Positions 21,820 through 31,756 of a DNA stretch of 64,000 nucleotides are shown in pieces. The notes under the pieces were generated by a model that did no database searches, had not been told where the DNA came from, and saw only the letters and a list, made by a program, of their open reading frames with translations. The stretch is from contig JAMZAV010003122.1 of assembly GCA_024449915.1 (NCBI GenBank), positions 62,001 to 126,000 on the forward strand, in the 5' to 3' direction. Every line of letters starts with the position of its first letter. Position 1 is the first letter of the stretch. A program made the position numbers and the translations under genes. The stretch comes from Sweltsa coloradensis (lineage: Eukaryota; Arthropoda; Insecta; Plecoptera; Chloroperlidae).

Positions 21820-23505
21820 TTTTTAATGCGACTGCAGAGTGACTGACGTGCAACTTGCAAGCATGCGTATTGCGTACGGCTGTCAAAAGAGCACGGTGAG
21901 CGGTAGGGTCATGAATCATGATGAATAATTGCTTTATTTCCACATAAAATGTACATGTATATACATGGTATATTTTTAAATACCCATAGGCACGGTGCTG
22001 TACCTGTTTTAGTAGGGTTTATGGAAAGAATCTAAAATTAATTAAATAACACAATAAGATAATAAATTAGATATAAATATATACATATAAAGGTCTATAC
22101 AAAAGTCTACATTAGGCATATATTAACAATTTTTTGTCATCTGACTAAACATGACTAAACTGTCATAGGCCATGTGTAAACTTAATGCATTTGACACAAC
22201 ACAACAGAATAAACACAAATTGTACATGTTATAATACATGCAGCATTATAATAACATAAATCAGATGACTTAGATAACAATGTGGGATAAATCTAGGTGC
22301 CCGTTAGGGCGCCGCAGCCAAGCCGCGGTGCGCTACACACTCAAGCACCTTATACACCAAGCAGAGTTGGGGTGATTTCGAGGTGTTACCCAGCCGTCAT
22401 GTAACGTGATGTGAACTTGAAAACTATCACAATCGAGGGGATTTAGGTACCTGACAACACATGCCAAATTTTATTGGGGTACGACCATTCCTTCTTGGTG
22501 AAAAAATGGCTTGAAACATGCTCAAAATCACTTTAAGGATGTTAGCTACTCCTACTACTGCTACTACTGCTACTTACATCTAATACGTCGGCCCGCGATT
22601 CTGACCAGACGGGTGGGACTACAATGTTCATATTTTACATGGACATTAAGGTTATAGTATTATAGTCTCTTTTGAAAAAAAAAGTTGAAAAAGTTTGTTG
22701 GAAGGCTTCCAAATAAAGGTTTTAAAATAAGCCTTATACAATCAACAAGTAACCATAGTTACTTGACACTTGTTGACGGTATAAGCAGAGTACGGCGGGA
22801 AAGTGCGATACGTAAACAAATGGCGGACATTTTAAATTTTGCTTCTATGTGTGAAATGAGAAAAGTTGTCATTATACTCTCATAAAACAAATCAGAAACC
22901 GTCCCTGACCTAGGCCCAGATGTAGAAAATTATTTATAATACAACAGTGTAGGTCTAAAGTTCCATTAGGCTATAGGACTAGATAAAATTATTACTTACA
23001 TTACATGTTTGGCAAGCCTAGCCAACCCTAGGCCAGCACAACATAGTTCTGTCACACAATACACACAAACACAATGTCGAAACAGGTGTCAAAATAATAT
23101 GCGCTTGCTCATCTGTTTGTTTACATAATTGCAACAATCAAATCATTTCACGCAACTCGTCTTTCGATTGGCCCGCGTTTATGAAGGCACTGCCATCTAG
23201 AATAAATATAGAACTTTTTCGAGCTCTTTGCTATACGCATATCTTTTTAAAGTGTCAAACGAAAACGACTTCGTTTTCAAATTGCGTTTTCAACAGTCAT
23301 CTCCCACGAACTCAAGAATTGGGGTCCAGTCCTTATACCGTCGTTATACCATGGTTATACCACCTATACCCAGGATGTACATGAATCCGGGTCTAGATAT
23401 TTTACATCCTATATTGTTTTTGCTAATACCATAGAAATTAAATCAACTTTGATAAAATTATTATATTTTAACATATAATTTTGCAATGGAACTTGAAAAA
23501 GTAAT
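21820..23505. other. AT-rich, nothing recognised
   Basis: A short (TAC)n-like stretch at about 22550-22577 and a small inverted pair around CAACAAGTAACCATAG are the only structures seen. Confidence 0.4.
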
Positions 23506-23508
23506 GAG

Positions 23509-23926
23509 ATCACACACATAACAAAAACTTGTAGAAATACAGCCAAACCTTACACACTCAAAAGAAATGAGATCTAAAAAAAGGGCCAAGCTCATCTACC
23601 CTTCCACATTTGCGCATTCTTAATTCATAAACGTACAGTGTCCCATAACAGCATCCTCGAAAAGCTTGGCAAAATAAAATTTGCATGTTATTACGTTTTA
23701 ATTAATTAGAAAAAAGAACTTGGATGAACTATTTCGTTTAAATTAATAATCGCAAATTCTATTTTGCCAAGCTTTTCGAGGATGCTGTTATGGGACACTG
23801 TACGTTTATGAATTAAGAATGCGCAAATGTGAAGGGTAGATGAGCTTGGCCCTTTTTTTAGATCTCATTTCTTTTGAGTGTGTAAGGTTTGGCTGTATTT
23901 CTACAAGTTTTTGTTATGTGTGTGAT
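23509..23926. repeat. Near-perfect 175-bp inverted repeat (hairpin)
   Basis: Left arm 23509-23684 and right arm 23752-23926 are reverse complements with only two differences seen: one single-base indel (CCCTTCCACATT versus CCCTTCACATT) and one substitution near the loop. The loop is 67 bp and AT-rich. The outer ends are ATCACACACATAAC / GTTATGTGTGTGAT. No flanking target duplication is evident. Such a structure would give a long double-stranded RNA hairpin if transcribed, or could be a young foldback element. Confidence 0.9.
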
Positions 23927-23939
23927 TAGGTAGGCCTAC

Positions 23940-24770
23940 CAGTGTTTAGGTCTAGGTTTCCTTTTTTTTTTATAAATTTGAATTCATTTGATTACTCAAT
24001 CCTATCGATTGAACTCAAAGTGAGAAGTCTGTATCGTGAAGTAATTCAGCAATTGAGTAGTATATTATGCTTTTTTAAAAAGTATACTTTTGATTTTGTG
24101 CTTAAATGTATATGGGCTGGTTAGGTTTTGTTAATGTTATTGGAAGTTTGTTAAAAAGTTTTATATGTATGTGTGATGAATTTTGTTGGGTTATTTTTCT
24201 TATTGTGATAGTCTGTCATGAATGTTGTCATATTGTCTGGTGTTGTGTTGGTGAATGGCGTTATTTAACATAGCATTGTTAAAGTTTTTCTTTGTTGCCA
24301 GAAGGGACTGTAGTATGTACATACTGTAAAAGGTAAGTATTTTTGTTTTATAAAATGTATTTTACAGTGTGGTTTAATGTAGGTCTCTTTAGATTGAACC
24401 AGGCTAAGAATATCACGTAACGCTTTTTTCTGGAGACAAAAATTTTGTTGGCAGAAGTAGAGTTCCCCCAGAATTTGATGCCATAGCGCATGTGGGATTC
24501 AAAGTTTGCAAAATAAGTCAGTTTAGCTATTTTTGTGTTTGTCTGTATTTGACTGATTTTAATGAAAAGATTGCTGAGTTTAGCTTTTTGCTAAATTTAA
24601 ACAATGTTGGTTCCAATTTAGTGTTGGTCTATGGTTATGCCTAGGAATCCGGTATTTTCAGCTTGATTGATAATTGCGTTATCTTCGGTATTTTGAATAG
24701 TTGTGAGAGCGTGAGCGTTTTGGCTGTGACATGATTGAAATTTTATAAACTTTGTTTTTAGATTAGATTA
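23940..24770 (-). pseudogene. Non-LTR reverse transcriptase, C-terminal remnant
   Basis: Minus-strand blocks in order: NTGFLGITIDQH (about 24650), KLSNLFIKISQIQTNTKIAK with LTYFANFESHMRYGIKFWGN (about 24590-24475), and an end block with KLFNKLP-like and FLKKHNILL-like sequence towards 24080. This is the thumb-to-C-terminus region found after YADD in Jockey/CR1-type elements. Frames change several times. No catalytic residues remain. Confidence 0.65.
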
Positions 24771-24774
24771 GAGT

Positions 24775-25265
24775 TTTTTATTCGAAGATATATCATTTTT
24801 ACATATTATCATTTCATTTCATTGAATACAATCATTGCCTCAGAGCATAACAATCTCTGTTATCAATTAACAAGTTTGGTGAAATATTTAATATTATTGG
24901 CACATTATGGTTGCCAAGTAATGTTGAAATAATTATATTTAGGCACATGCCTAATGAAAATAGTATTGTCATTATAATAATTAATGATCAAGACAAAGAC
25001 ATCTAAATACATTCTATGCATAAATTACAATATTATGTATCATATTATACAATATTATACATTTAGAAAATATTATGTTGTACACAATGTTTTTGTACAT
25101 TATCATAGGGTTCACTACTAGATCTTCACTAATTCAACAATTAATACTTTATTTTAGTGAAGAATCAAATAGAACCCTACCTCAGTCAAGTCCAATAGGG
25201 GGTAAATACAAAGCACAATTTACTATACCTCCAGCCCGGTGTCAAGGCAAAGAATATTGAAGTAA
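24775..25265. other. AT-rich spacer
   Basis: No motif recognised. The 3' end of the downstream retrotransposon lies somewhere to the right of this stretch, but a junction cannot be fixed without another copy. Confidence 0.35.
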
Positions 25266-25269
25266 ATGA

Positions 25270-25708
25270 CACCGGTCATGGAGGCACTTGCAACAATGGT
25301 AGAATTATCAAATGCAAAGAAAATTCTACAAATACACAGGTAGATGAATACAACGAGGGTACTCGAAGAGCACTCGGACGAGCGGTGTCTAGTAACATCC
25401 CATCTCTTGTATCACCTCGTCGATGTTCCTGTAGTCGCTAGACCCACCTAGCTCGGGCCAGCAGTGGAAAGCAGTGGACAGTCTGGACGTCGCCGTACCC
25501 ACCTAGCTCGGGTCGGCAGTCTCGTCGGCGCCGTACCCACCTAGCTCGGGTAGGCAGTCTCGTCGTCGCCGTACCCACCTAGCTCGGGTAGGCAGTCTTT
25601 CGTGATTATTGTTTGATGGATTGTAGTCGCCCATCCATTGCGGCAGGAAAGGGGGGGGGGGATGGGGGAGTAGGTTTATTCAGATCATCCAACCACGAGA
25701 GAAGCTTC
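25270..25708 (-). other. 3' untranslated region of the RLE retrotransposon with tandem repeats
   Basis: Downstream of the stop codon on the minus strand are an AATAAA just after the stop, a C-run opposite 25650-25660, and four units of a 38-bp repeat (plus-strand core GTACCCACCTAGCTCGGGT at 25495, 25533, 25571, and a longer variant at 25441). Repeats in the 3' UTR of R2-group elements can form the RNA structure that the reverse transcriptase recognises; that role is inference here. Confidence 0.55.
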
Positions 25709-28700
25709 CTATTGCGTGAACTGTCGGTGGCCAGTGACATGCTCCACATAGATGTTCCTTGACCACCGTATGGCGTCGCTCTTCATCAGCTTCCTCATGG
25801 TGGAGGAGTATCTCTTGCTGATGCCCAACAGTCGAAGGACCGGTTCGTTTTCTGGATCCCATGCTCCCAGTGACCCCACAACAAAGGCGTCCACTGTCGC
25901 GCTGTAGCCTCTGGCCACATAGTGCTCAGCCAACTCGGCGTACTTGGTTTCCTTCCTGATCCGGGGTTCCCTGAAGGCGTTCTCCCCATTTTCGAAGGGG
26001 CAGGTGATGTCTATGATGGTGACTTTCTTTTGGGTTTCGTCCACAATCACGATGTCCGGTTTCTGCACTACAGGTCTGTCGTCCCCAGTAGCCCGCTTGT
26101 TGATTGTGCATGTTACGGCCGGGTCAGTGCGGACCCTCCTGGGCAGTGCCGCCGCCAGTCTGTCCTGTATTGCATTATGCCGCAGCTGCAGGGCTCGGGC
26201 GTGGTGCATACAATGGCACAGTACGTGGGGTATCGTCTCTGCCGGGTCGTTGCATATTCTACATGCCTTTGTCCCTTCTCCCCACCTCCTGTTGCCGTTG
26301 AGGGGGAGCACGCCCAGTCTGGCCCGGAAAACGAATCGCCAATCGCAAAACCGGGTGTAGCGTCCGTCAACGATGAAGTGGCTGCTGGAAGACCATCTAG
26401 ACACCTGCAGCGATACCTTTCCCTGGTCGCGTTTCGTGTGTAGACGTTCCCGGTAAGAGTCTCGTATAGCCGATCGGATTGTCCTTGTCAGCACTCCCCT
26501 AGAGTCGGGCGGTACTGCAGCGAGGTCGGGCTGTCTTCCCGGTCTGTTCACCTGAACTGCCAGTTCATCTTTCTCCACACAGTATTTCCACATCAGGCCG
26601 ATTCTGTGGTTTAGTCGACGAGAGGCGCTCCGGGCTTGAGTCCATATCGAAGTTATCGCTCCATCGGGTCGTCCGAACTCTCCCTCGAGGCTTCCCTGCA
26701 GGTAGAGGCAACAATCCTGCATCGTAGGCACCCTTCCCAGTTTATTCCGCACCACTCCCTTCATAGAGTTCCACGCCAGTTGCCGACAGTATGCATCCTT
26801 GCACGTAAGGAGCCTGTACGGGTTTGTCACGGACAGGGCGTCGCACGAGTCTCCAAGCGGCAACACTCCCATACCTCCCTCGTGCATGGCCATGAAAATC
26901 AGTTCGACACTGGCCCTCTGTGGAAGATTCAGCCATTTCTTCGCACATCTTTTCATCCTCTTGTCAAAGGAGGCAAACCGAGTCTTCTGCATTGCCCCGC
27001 CCCGCATGATGAATTCCAATCTGGGAAGTAGGAACGTTCGGGCAGCGTCGAGCTTTTGCCACGGTGCCAGTAGCGACTCGTCGATCTTTCCCAGGTCCCT
27101 CACCATGCAGTTTATCTCTTCCACGGGCGTCTGCTTCACGCGGTAGCCGGTCGGCACTCCCAGGTGTCGGTAGGCTTCACCGTCACCGAGTGTAACCACC
27201 TCGCCGCCCTGCACCGAGACCACGGTGGCTATGGTGCGCTTTCGCTTGACATGGAGAGATGCGCATTTCGGCGGCTTGAACCTGAGTCCGGCCCACGTGG
27301 CGGCGTCGCCCAACAGCTGCAACAGGCGTCTCGCCGCTTCGATTGTCTTTGCTACCAGAACGAGGTCGTCGGCGTAGGCGAGGATCGTGAGCACAGTCCC
27401 GTACATCTCGTAGCCGTCTTGATCCATCGAAGACACCGACCGGATCACCGGTTCCATTGCCAAGTTGAAGAGGATTGGACTCATGGGACATCCCTGCTTT
27501 ACGCCTGCCTTTAGGGGTATCTCCTCGGTGTAGCCGTCGTTGGTTCGTATCTTGGTGGTGGCACCGTTATACATGTCTGCAACAATGGATCTCATCGCGT
27601 CGGGCACTCCCATCAGCTGTAGGGATCCTTGGATGTGTTGGTGAGGCACCGATCCGAATGCGTTGGCTAGATCGAGCCAAACCGCACACAGTTCCTTGCC
27701 TGTCCGTCTGCTGTCGTCCAGGGCCGTCTGGAGCACGAAATTGTGTTCCATACAACCCTCGTACTCCAGAAAGCCCTTTTGCATCGGGGAGATGACGTTG
27801 TGGAACTGGGACCAGCTGGTCAGTCTGTCGGCCAGTATGGCTGCATACAGCTTGGCGACGGTGGGGCCCAGAGTCAGCGGTCGCCAATTGGAGAGGTCGT
27901 CCCTGTCGCCCTTCTTGTAGATCAGGACTGTCCTTGATGTCTTCCAACTGGTCGGGGATTTTCTCGCTTCCATGCAGATGTTGTATGCGTTTGCCAATAT
28001 GGCTCCGGTGGGGTCCCCTCTCTTCAGGTCATTGTATTTGACAAAGTCGGGTCCTGGGGCGGTGTTTTTCATACGTGCAAGCCTCTTTCGCACCTCTTCC
28101 TTTGTCATTTCACGTGTCAGTGCGACACCCTGTTGTTCGTCGGGAGGTTGAGGTATCGGGGTGGTTGGCGGCGGAGGTGTCCAGACGTGGCCTCGGTCGC
28201 TGAATATGTCTCTGTAGTAGTTGTCGATTATTGCAGTGTCAATTTCGCAAAAGGGTGATCTTCCCGCCCCCATTACGGTCTCGAATGCCGTCTTCTTGGA
28301 CGTCCTATACAGCTTTTGTATTCGAGCGGCCTCGGTCGGGTCGTACCGTTCGGGATGCCTGTTCGCGACTTCCGCAGCTTCTCGTACTGGCTGCCCGTGG
28401 TGTGCACCTCTCTGTCCGTGCGCTCCGTAGTCTCTCCTGCCCCTTGCTCCGCGTCCTCTGTCCATACCGCGACCCCTGCCGTTTCCTCGGTGGCCGGCGC
28501 GCGCTCTTCCCCTGTAACGCCCTCGTTGGCCGGCGTTTCGCGCATTGTCGGGTGGAGCTTCTTCCGGATCGGCATGTTCTCGCGGCGGCTCGTTTCTAGC
28601 CGGTTTGAACAAGAGTGTCACCTCGTCCATGTAGGCCTCGAAAGCATTCCAACCTGTCGCTATGGCCTCGTTCATTCTCCGGATCACCGTGTCCGCTTCG

Positions 28701-29851
28701 ATTCCGCCGTCGTGCTCGACAGGGGGGACGATTATCTCGTCGCCGACTCGTTGTGACACAAGGGGTTCCTCGTCATCTGATTCGTCCCGCATCACTTCCG
28801 GCCGTATTGGACGATTGGCTCGCATGGGCGACCTTCTCGGAGCGAGGCGAGTGTTTGCTGCCGGTGCCGCCTCGTTGCCTCTTCGGTCGACGCCGGGAAT
28901 GGCTCGACGATCCGCACCCTCTTGGTGGTGGCGTTGGGGCATTGCCTCCGCACTAGGACCGATGTCCACCGTCGGACGTGCTTTGGGTCGAGTGGCGACG
29001 GTGTCCTGGCTCCTTGTGTTTATTCTGACCCTGTTGTCGTGGGCAGTGTCCGACATGGGTTCATGCCGTCTCGCCAGGTTGACGTCAGGAGGGGGTGTTC
29101 TCGCAATCGCCCGGTCGTTATCCTCTCTATTAGGACTCCTCGTCACGAACCTTCGACGCGCTCCGTTGGCATAACGTTCCGGGGTTTCTTGTCGACGTGG
29201 TGTGATATGTGCGGGAGGTCGGATGGATGTTGTCAATATCGATTGGCTGTCGCAACTCGGCAACGTCCCATGGGACGTATGGTTGGTCGACGCTCGTGCA
29301 TTCGGCCTAGGTTCTTCATGCCGTCTAATCGCGTTGGATTGGCGATCCGCGCCACCTCGTAGTGTTGGTGGAATGGCTGTCAGTTCAGGGGGGCGGGTGG
29401 ACTGAGTCGTACGGACCACTTGTCGATCAGCCATGGCCACCTGACTCCTAGTCTGGACCCTTCTATTGTCGGCCGTAGGGGCAGCATCCGTTGGAGGGCT
29501 CCTTGACGAGTACCTGTTTGCCCTTGTTCTTGCCGGTGGCATTAGTTCCACATCTCTTCCGGAACTGACATTATATGTCGGGGTGTTCCACGGCGGCACT
29601 GGGTTTGCCCTGGGTCGTGCTGGCAGCAGAGTTATTGGGAGATGCGTCCTGTTCATCGCTTCCACCTGTTGCATTGCTCGCTCCATTACTACTGCCGGAT
29701 AGAGTCTTACGTCTCCTCGCGGAGTGAGAGGATGAGTTCCGGGTCTAACAGTCTCGCGCAGTCGGGCAAACCATATAGCCAGCGGTGCGTCGTCTTCGTC
29801 GGAAAAAATTATCAGTGGTTTTGTACTGCGTAGGTGGAGAACTAGTGCGGG
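25709..29851 (-). CDS. Reverse transcriptase with restriction-like endonuclease (R2/NeSL group)
   Basis: Open frame of 1325 codons from an ATG at 29686; the same frame is open without ATG up to a stop at 29852-29854. From the ATG: an Arg/Pro-rich N-terminus, an RG-rich patch (residues about 385-430), the fingers (APGPD 543, NWRPLTLGP 600), motif A WLDLANAF 670-677, motif B GVKQGCPMSPILF 728-740, and the catalytic YADD 771-774. A gag-type knuckle follows: C1142, C1145, H1154, C1159. Last comes a PD-(D/E)xK endonuclease with KPD 1209-1211 and D1226. This domain order defines site-nicking R2-group LINEs, which copy their RNA into a nicked chromosomal target. All catalytic motifs are present and the frame is uninterrupted, so the copy looks young. 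Clade (NeSL, Hero, R2 or another) is not settled. Confidence 0.92.
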   Translation of the reverse strand, partial: PALVLHLRSTKPLIIFSDEDDAPLAIWFARLRETVRPGTHPLTPRGDVRLYPAVVMERAMQQVEAMNRTHLPITLLPARPRANPVPPWNTPTYNVSSGRDVELMPPARTRANRYSSRSPPTDAAPTADNRRVQTRSQVAMADRQVVRTTQSTRPPELTAIPPTLRGGADRQSNAIRRHEEPRPNARASTNHTSHGTLPSCDSQSILTTSIRPPAHITPRRQETPERYANGARRRFVTRSPNREDNDRAIARTPPPDVNLARRHEPMSDTAHDNRVRINTRSQDTVATRPKARPTVDIGPSAEAMPQRHHQEGADRRAIPGVDRRGNEAAPAANTRLAPRRSPMRANRPIRPEVMRDESDDEEPLVSQRVGDEIIVPPVEHDGGIEADTVIRRMNEAIATGWNAFEAYMDEVTLLFKPARNEPPREHADPEEAPPDNARNAGQRGRYRGRARAGHRGNGRGRGMDRGRGARGRRDYGAHGQRGAHHGQPVREAAEVANRHPERYDPTEAARIQKLYRTSKKTAFETVMGAGRSPFCEIDTAIIDNYYRDIFSDRGHVWTPPPPTTPIPQPPDEQQGVALTREMTKEEVRKRLARMKNTAPGPDFVKYNDLKRGDPTGAILANAYNICMEARKSPTSWKTSRTVLIYKKGDRDDLSNWRPLTLGPTVAKLYAAILADRLTSWSQFHNVISPMQKGFLEYEGCMEHNFVLQTALDDSRRTGKELCAVWLDLANAFGSVPHQHIQGSLQLMGVPDAMRSIVADMYNGATTKIRTNDGYTEEIPLKAGVKQGCPMSPILFNLAMEPVIRSVSSMDQDGYEMYGTVLTILAYADDLVLVAKTIEAARRLLQLLGDAATWAGLRFKPPKCASLHVKRKRTIATVVSVQGGEVVTLGDGEAYRHLGVPTGYRVKQTPVEEINCMVRDLGKIDESLLAPWQKLDAARTFLLPRLEFIMRGGAMQKTRFASFDKRMKRCAKKWLNLPQRASVELIFMAMHEGGMGVLPLGDSCDALSVTNPYRLLTCKDAYCRQLAWNSMKGVVRNKLGRVPTMQDCCLYLQGSLEGEFGRPDGAITSIWTQARSASRRLNHRIGLMWKYCVEKDELAVQVNRPGRQPDLAAVPPDSRGVLTRTIRSAIRDSYRERLHTKRDQGKVSLQVSRWSSSSHFIVDGRYTRFCDWRFVFRARLGVLPLNGNRRWGEGTKACRICNDPAETIPHVLCHCMHHARALQLRHNAIQDRLAAALPRRVRTDPAVTCTINKRATGDDRPVVQKPDIVIVDETQKKVTIIDITCPFENGENAFREPRIRKETKYAELAEHYVARGYSATVDAFVVGSLGAWDPENEPVLRLLGISKRYSSTMRKLMKSDAIRWSRNIYVEHVTGHRQFTQ

Positions 29852-29996
29852 CTAGGTGTCGAGTTCCTTCGTATTGGGTCGGTAACGATAGCAGGTGTTC
29901 ATTGAGGGAGACTTGTTGCACCTGAGAAAGAATTTGGCTGTCTGTGAGCGCAGCGAATTCTGCTGGCAGGCTCTCGGTTACACCTTGTGTTGTCAT
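29745..29996 (-). CDS. Short middle frame of the RLE retrotransposon
   Basis: 83 codons. Its ATG overlaps the stop of the upstream frame (ATGA, 29996-29993), and its end overlaps the open extension of the RT frame by about 107 nt (29745-29851). It is in the -1 frame relative to the other two, which share a frame. It carries LPAEFAALTDSQILSQVQQV and LPTQYEGTRHLA. The RT-frame extension across the overlap is protein-like (PLIIFSDEDDAPLAIWFARL), which suggests that the middle frame feeds into it by a frameshift, or that one ancestral frame was split by two compensating indels. Confidence 0.6.
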   Translation of the reverse strand: MTTQGVTESLPAEFAALTDSQILSQVQQVSLNEHLLSLPTQYEGTRHLARTSSPPTQYKTTDNFFRRRRRTAGYMVCPTARDC

Positions 29997-30661
29997 CTCT
30001 GCATATTCTCTTTGGCGTCGCCCGCGTTGAACTGTACAGGTGAGTTGATTGCCGTGTGGTGTGTCCTCGGGGTCTGGGACGTTGTCTCCAAGGTCAGCAT
30101 GTGCGGCGAGGTAGATTCTCTAATCACTGTCGCTCCCCTGCTACAGCTTGCCGTGGCCATGGTGTACCTGGGGGCAGTCGAGGTGGTGGACGTGTGGACC
30201 GGAGTCAGGCGTAATGGTACCGTCGCGTCATCGTCAGTTTCGAATTGCGATCTACACGAGGCCATTGTTCCAGTCTCGGAGCTGTCGTCTGAGCTGTCGT
30301 CGTCCCTGGTACTGCGTCTCCGCGTCCTGGACGAGTTCCCTCTTGTGACCCCTCTCGGGGGACACGAGTCCATTGCTTCTCCCTTGTGTTCATGGAGCCA
30401 GTGCCTCTTGGCGGACCTCAGGTCTCCGTAGTTCACGTTGTGGCGTACGCATCTGTACGCCAACATCATTCGGTGATGCACCCTCAGGTGTTTAGTTAGG
30501 TCGCCGTTCCTTGCATACGTCGATGCATGGGGTCGACCCATCCTCTGCTTTTGTATGCCCAATGCACAGTATGGGTGGGCACACCGCCATATCCCGTCTC
30601 GTGGTAATGGTAGGTGGACGTATTGGCTCGCACCGTCCATGGTGCTCTCCATGGATTCCAT
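29993..30661 (-). CDS. Zinc-finger N-terminal protein of the RLE retrotransposon
   Basis: 222 codons from ATG at 30661. The first finger is C27-X4-C32 ... H58-X3/4-H62/63 (WRCAHPYC, GDLTKHLRVHH); a second, degenerate finger follows (YRCVRHN, RSAKRHWLHEH). R2, R5 and NeSL-type elements carry such C2H2 fingers at the N-terminus, where they bind the target DNA. The rest is Ser/Thr/Asp-rich. It lies immediately upstream of the RT frames on the same strand, so it is the 5' part of the same element. In R2 the fingers and RT are one protein; here they are separated by two frame changes. Confidence 0.75.
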   Translation of the reverse strand: MESMESTMDGASQYVHLPLPRDGIWRCAHPYCALGIQKQRMGRPHASTYARNGDLTKHLRVHHRMMLAYRCVRHNVNYGDLRSAKRHWLHEHKGEAMDSCPPRGVTRGNSSRTRRRSTRDDDSSDDSSETGTMASCRSQFETDDDATVPLRLTPVHTSTTSTAPRYTMATASCSRGATVIRESTSPHMLTLETTSQTPRTHHTAINSPVQFNAGDAKENMQR

Positions 30662-30714
30662 TATTCAACACGTATTGTCGCTGGTAATGTCTATTTGAAT
30701 TCCGAAAAAAAAAA

Positions 30715-30771
30715 AGAAAAATTTTTTTTTTTTTTTTTTTTTTTTTCGAAATTTTTCTGTTTTATTGCGGG
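30715..30771 (-). other. AATAAA plus poly(A) tract abutting the retrotransposon 5' end
   Basis: On the minus strand AATAAA (30766-30761) is followed by a run of about 25 A (30746-30722), then T- and A-rich sequence and, about 55 bp on, the first ATG of the element. This looks like the polyadenylated 3' end of another retroposed transcript joined to the element 5' end, or a target rich in poly(A). Confidence 0.55.
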
Positions 30772-31740
30772 AAAATCGCACAGGTTGATGACGTCACCTG
30801 TTGGCGGGAAGTGTCGGGTGTCGTTTCTTCTGTCAACGGAGGTATCCTGCACTTGCTAGTGTTTCCAATCTACAGGTAAATTTTTGGCGGGAAAACTGTA
30901 CAGTGTTTTTGCCAGTGGTGCTGGGCAGTAGTTCCACTTTTCGTCAACAGAAAGTGCTGACTGTCTTAGTACCGGTATTATGAATGCACACTTGTTTCAG
31001 GTTGACTATTCATGTATTTGTGGTGATGCTGATGCACGCAGTGTTGCCACGAATGGCTTGGCCAATGTGCGAGCAGTGCCAACACAAAAGCTGACTCTCT
31101 ATTCAGACAATTTGAAGATACTTTTGCAAAAAACACGAGAAATTTTTTTTTTAAAATTGTTATAAGTTTTTTCCTGTTTGCCTGGCGGGAAAATTTCCAG
31201 CACTTGCTACAAGTGGTTTTTCATAGCAAATTTAGTTTTACTTTTTCTTTTTGGCGGAATTCCCAAGGTTTGGGTGTACATTGGGGATTCTCTCTCTTAG
31301 AGTCTTGTTTACTTGTTGGCGTTTTTATTTAGCCAATTTGCACCTGTCAAAGTGACGTTTTGAGGTTAAGTGTACTTTGACAGGGGCGCATGCCACAGGT
31401 GACAGTGTGCGAAATTGGCGGCAAAATTTCAGCCGAGGTCAGGGCCTCATGGGTTTTTACCACTTGTTTGGGTTTTGCCGAGTGCTTTTTTCCCTCATCT
31501 AGTTTGCTCGACTGCCAGTAGGTGGCGTTAAGGTGTCTTGACACATGTCAAAGTGACTTTTCTTGGTTATGTTGTGTTTGTTTATTTTGCTTTTTCATTG
31601 GCGCATGCCACAGGTGACAGTGCCAAAAATTGGCGGCAAAAATTCGGTCGAGGTCAGGGCCTATTGGGTTTTTTACCACTTGTTTGGTATTTGCCAAGTG
31701 CCTTTTTCCATCGTCTAGTTTGCTTTTTTTTTTTTTTGCG
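30760..31740 (+). promoter_or_regulatory. Array of TTGGCGGGAAA (E2F-like) motifs with a CRE palindrome
   Basis: Copies or near copies occur at 30765 (TTGCGGGAAAA), 30801 (TTGGCGGGAA), 30882 (TTTTTGGCGGGAAAA, the full E2F consensus), 31183 (TGGCGGGAAAA), 31249 (TTTTGGCGGAAT), 31414 and 31629 (TTGGCGGCAAAA). TGACGTCA is at 30789-30796. The last two copies sit in a direct duplication of about 170 bp (31350-31510 and 31560-31730, both with GCGCATGCCACAGGTGACAG). Motif density is real; binding and promoter activity are inference. It lies just upstream of the retrotransposon on its strand. Confidence 0.5.
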
Positions 31741-31756
31741 TCATACATACGTATGA

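Noticed and set aside
20475..24000. CRISPR array or other prokaryotic system
   Set aside because: No regularly spaced short direct repeats with unique spacers; the sequence is eukaryotic throughout.
25922..29702. Many plus-strand frames of 60-173 codons opposite the retrotransposon
   Set aside because: They mirror the GC-rich minus-strand RT frame, have no recognised motifs, and overlap one another.
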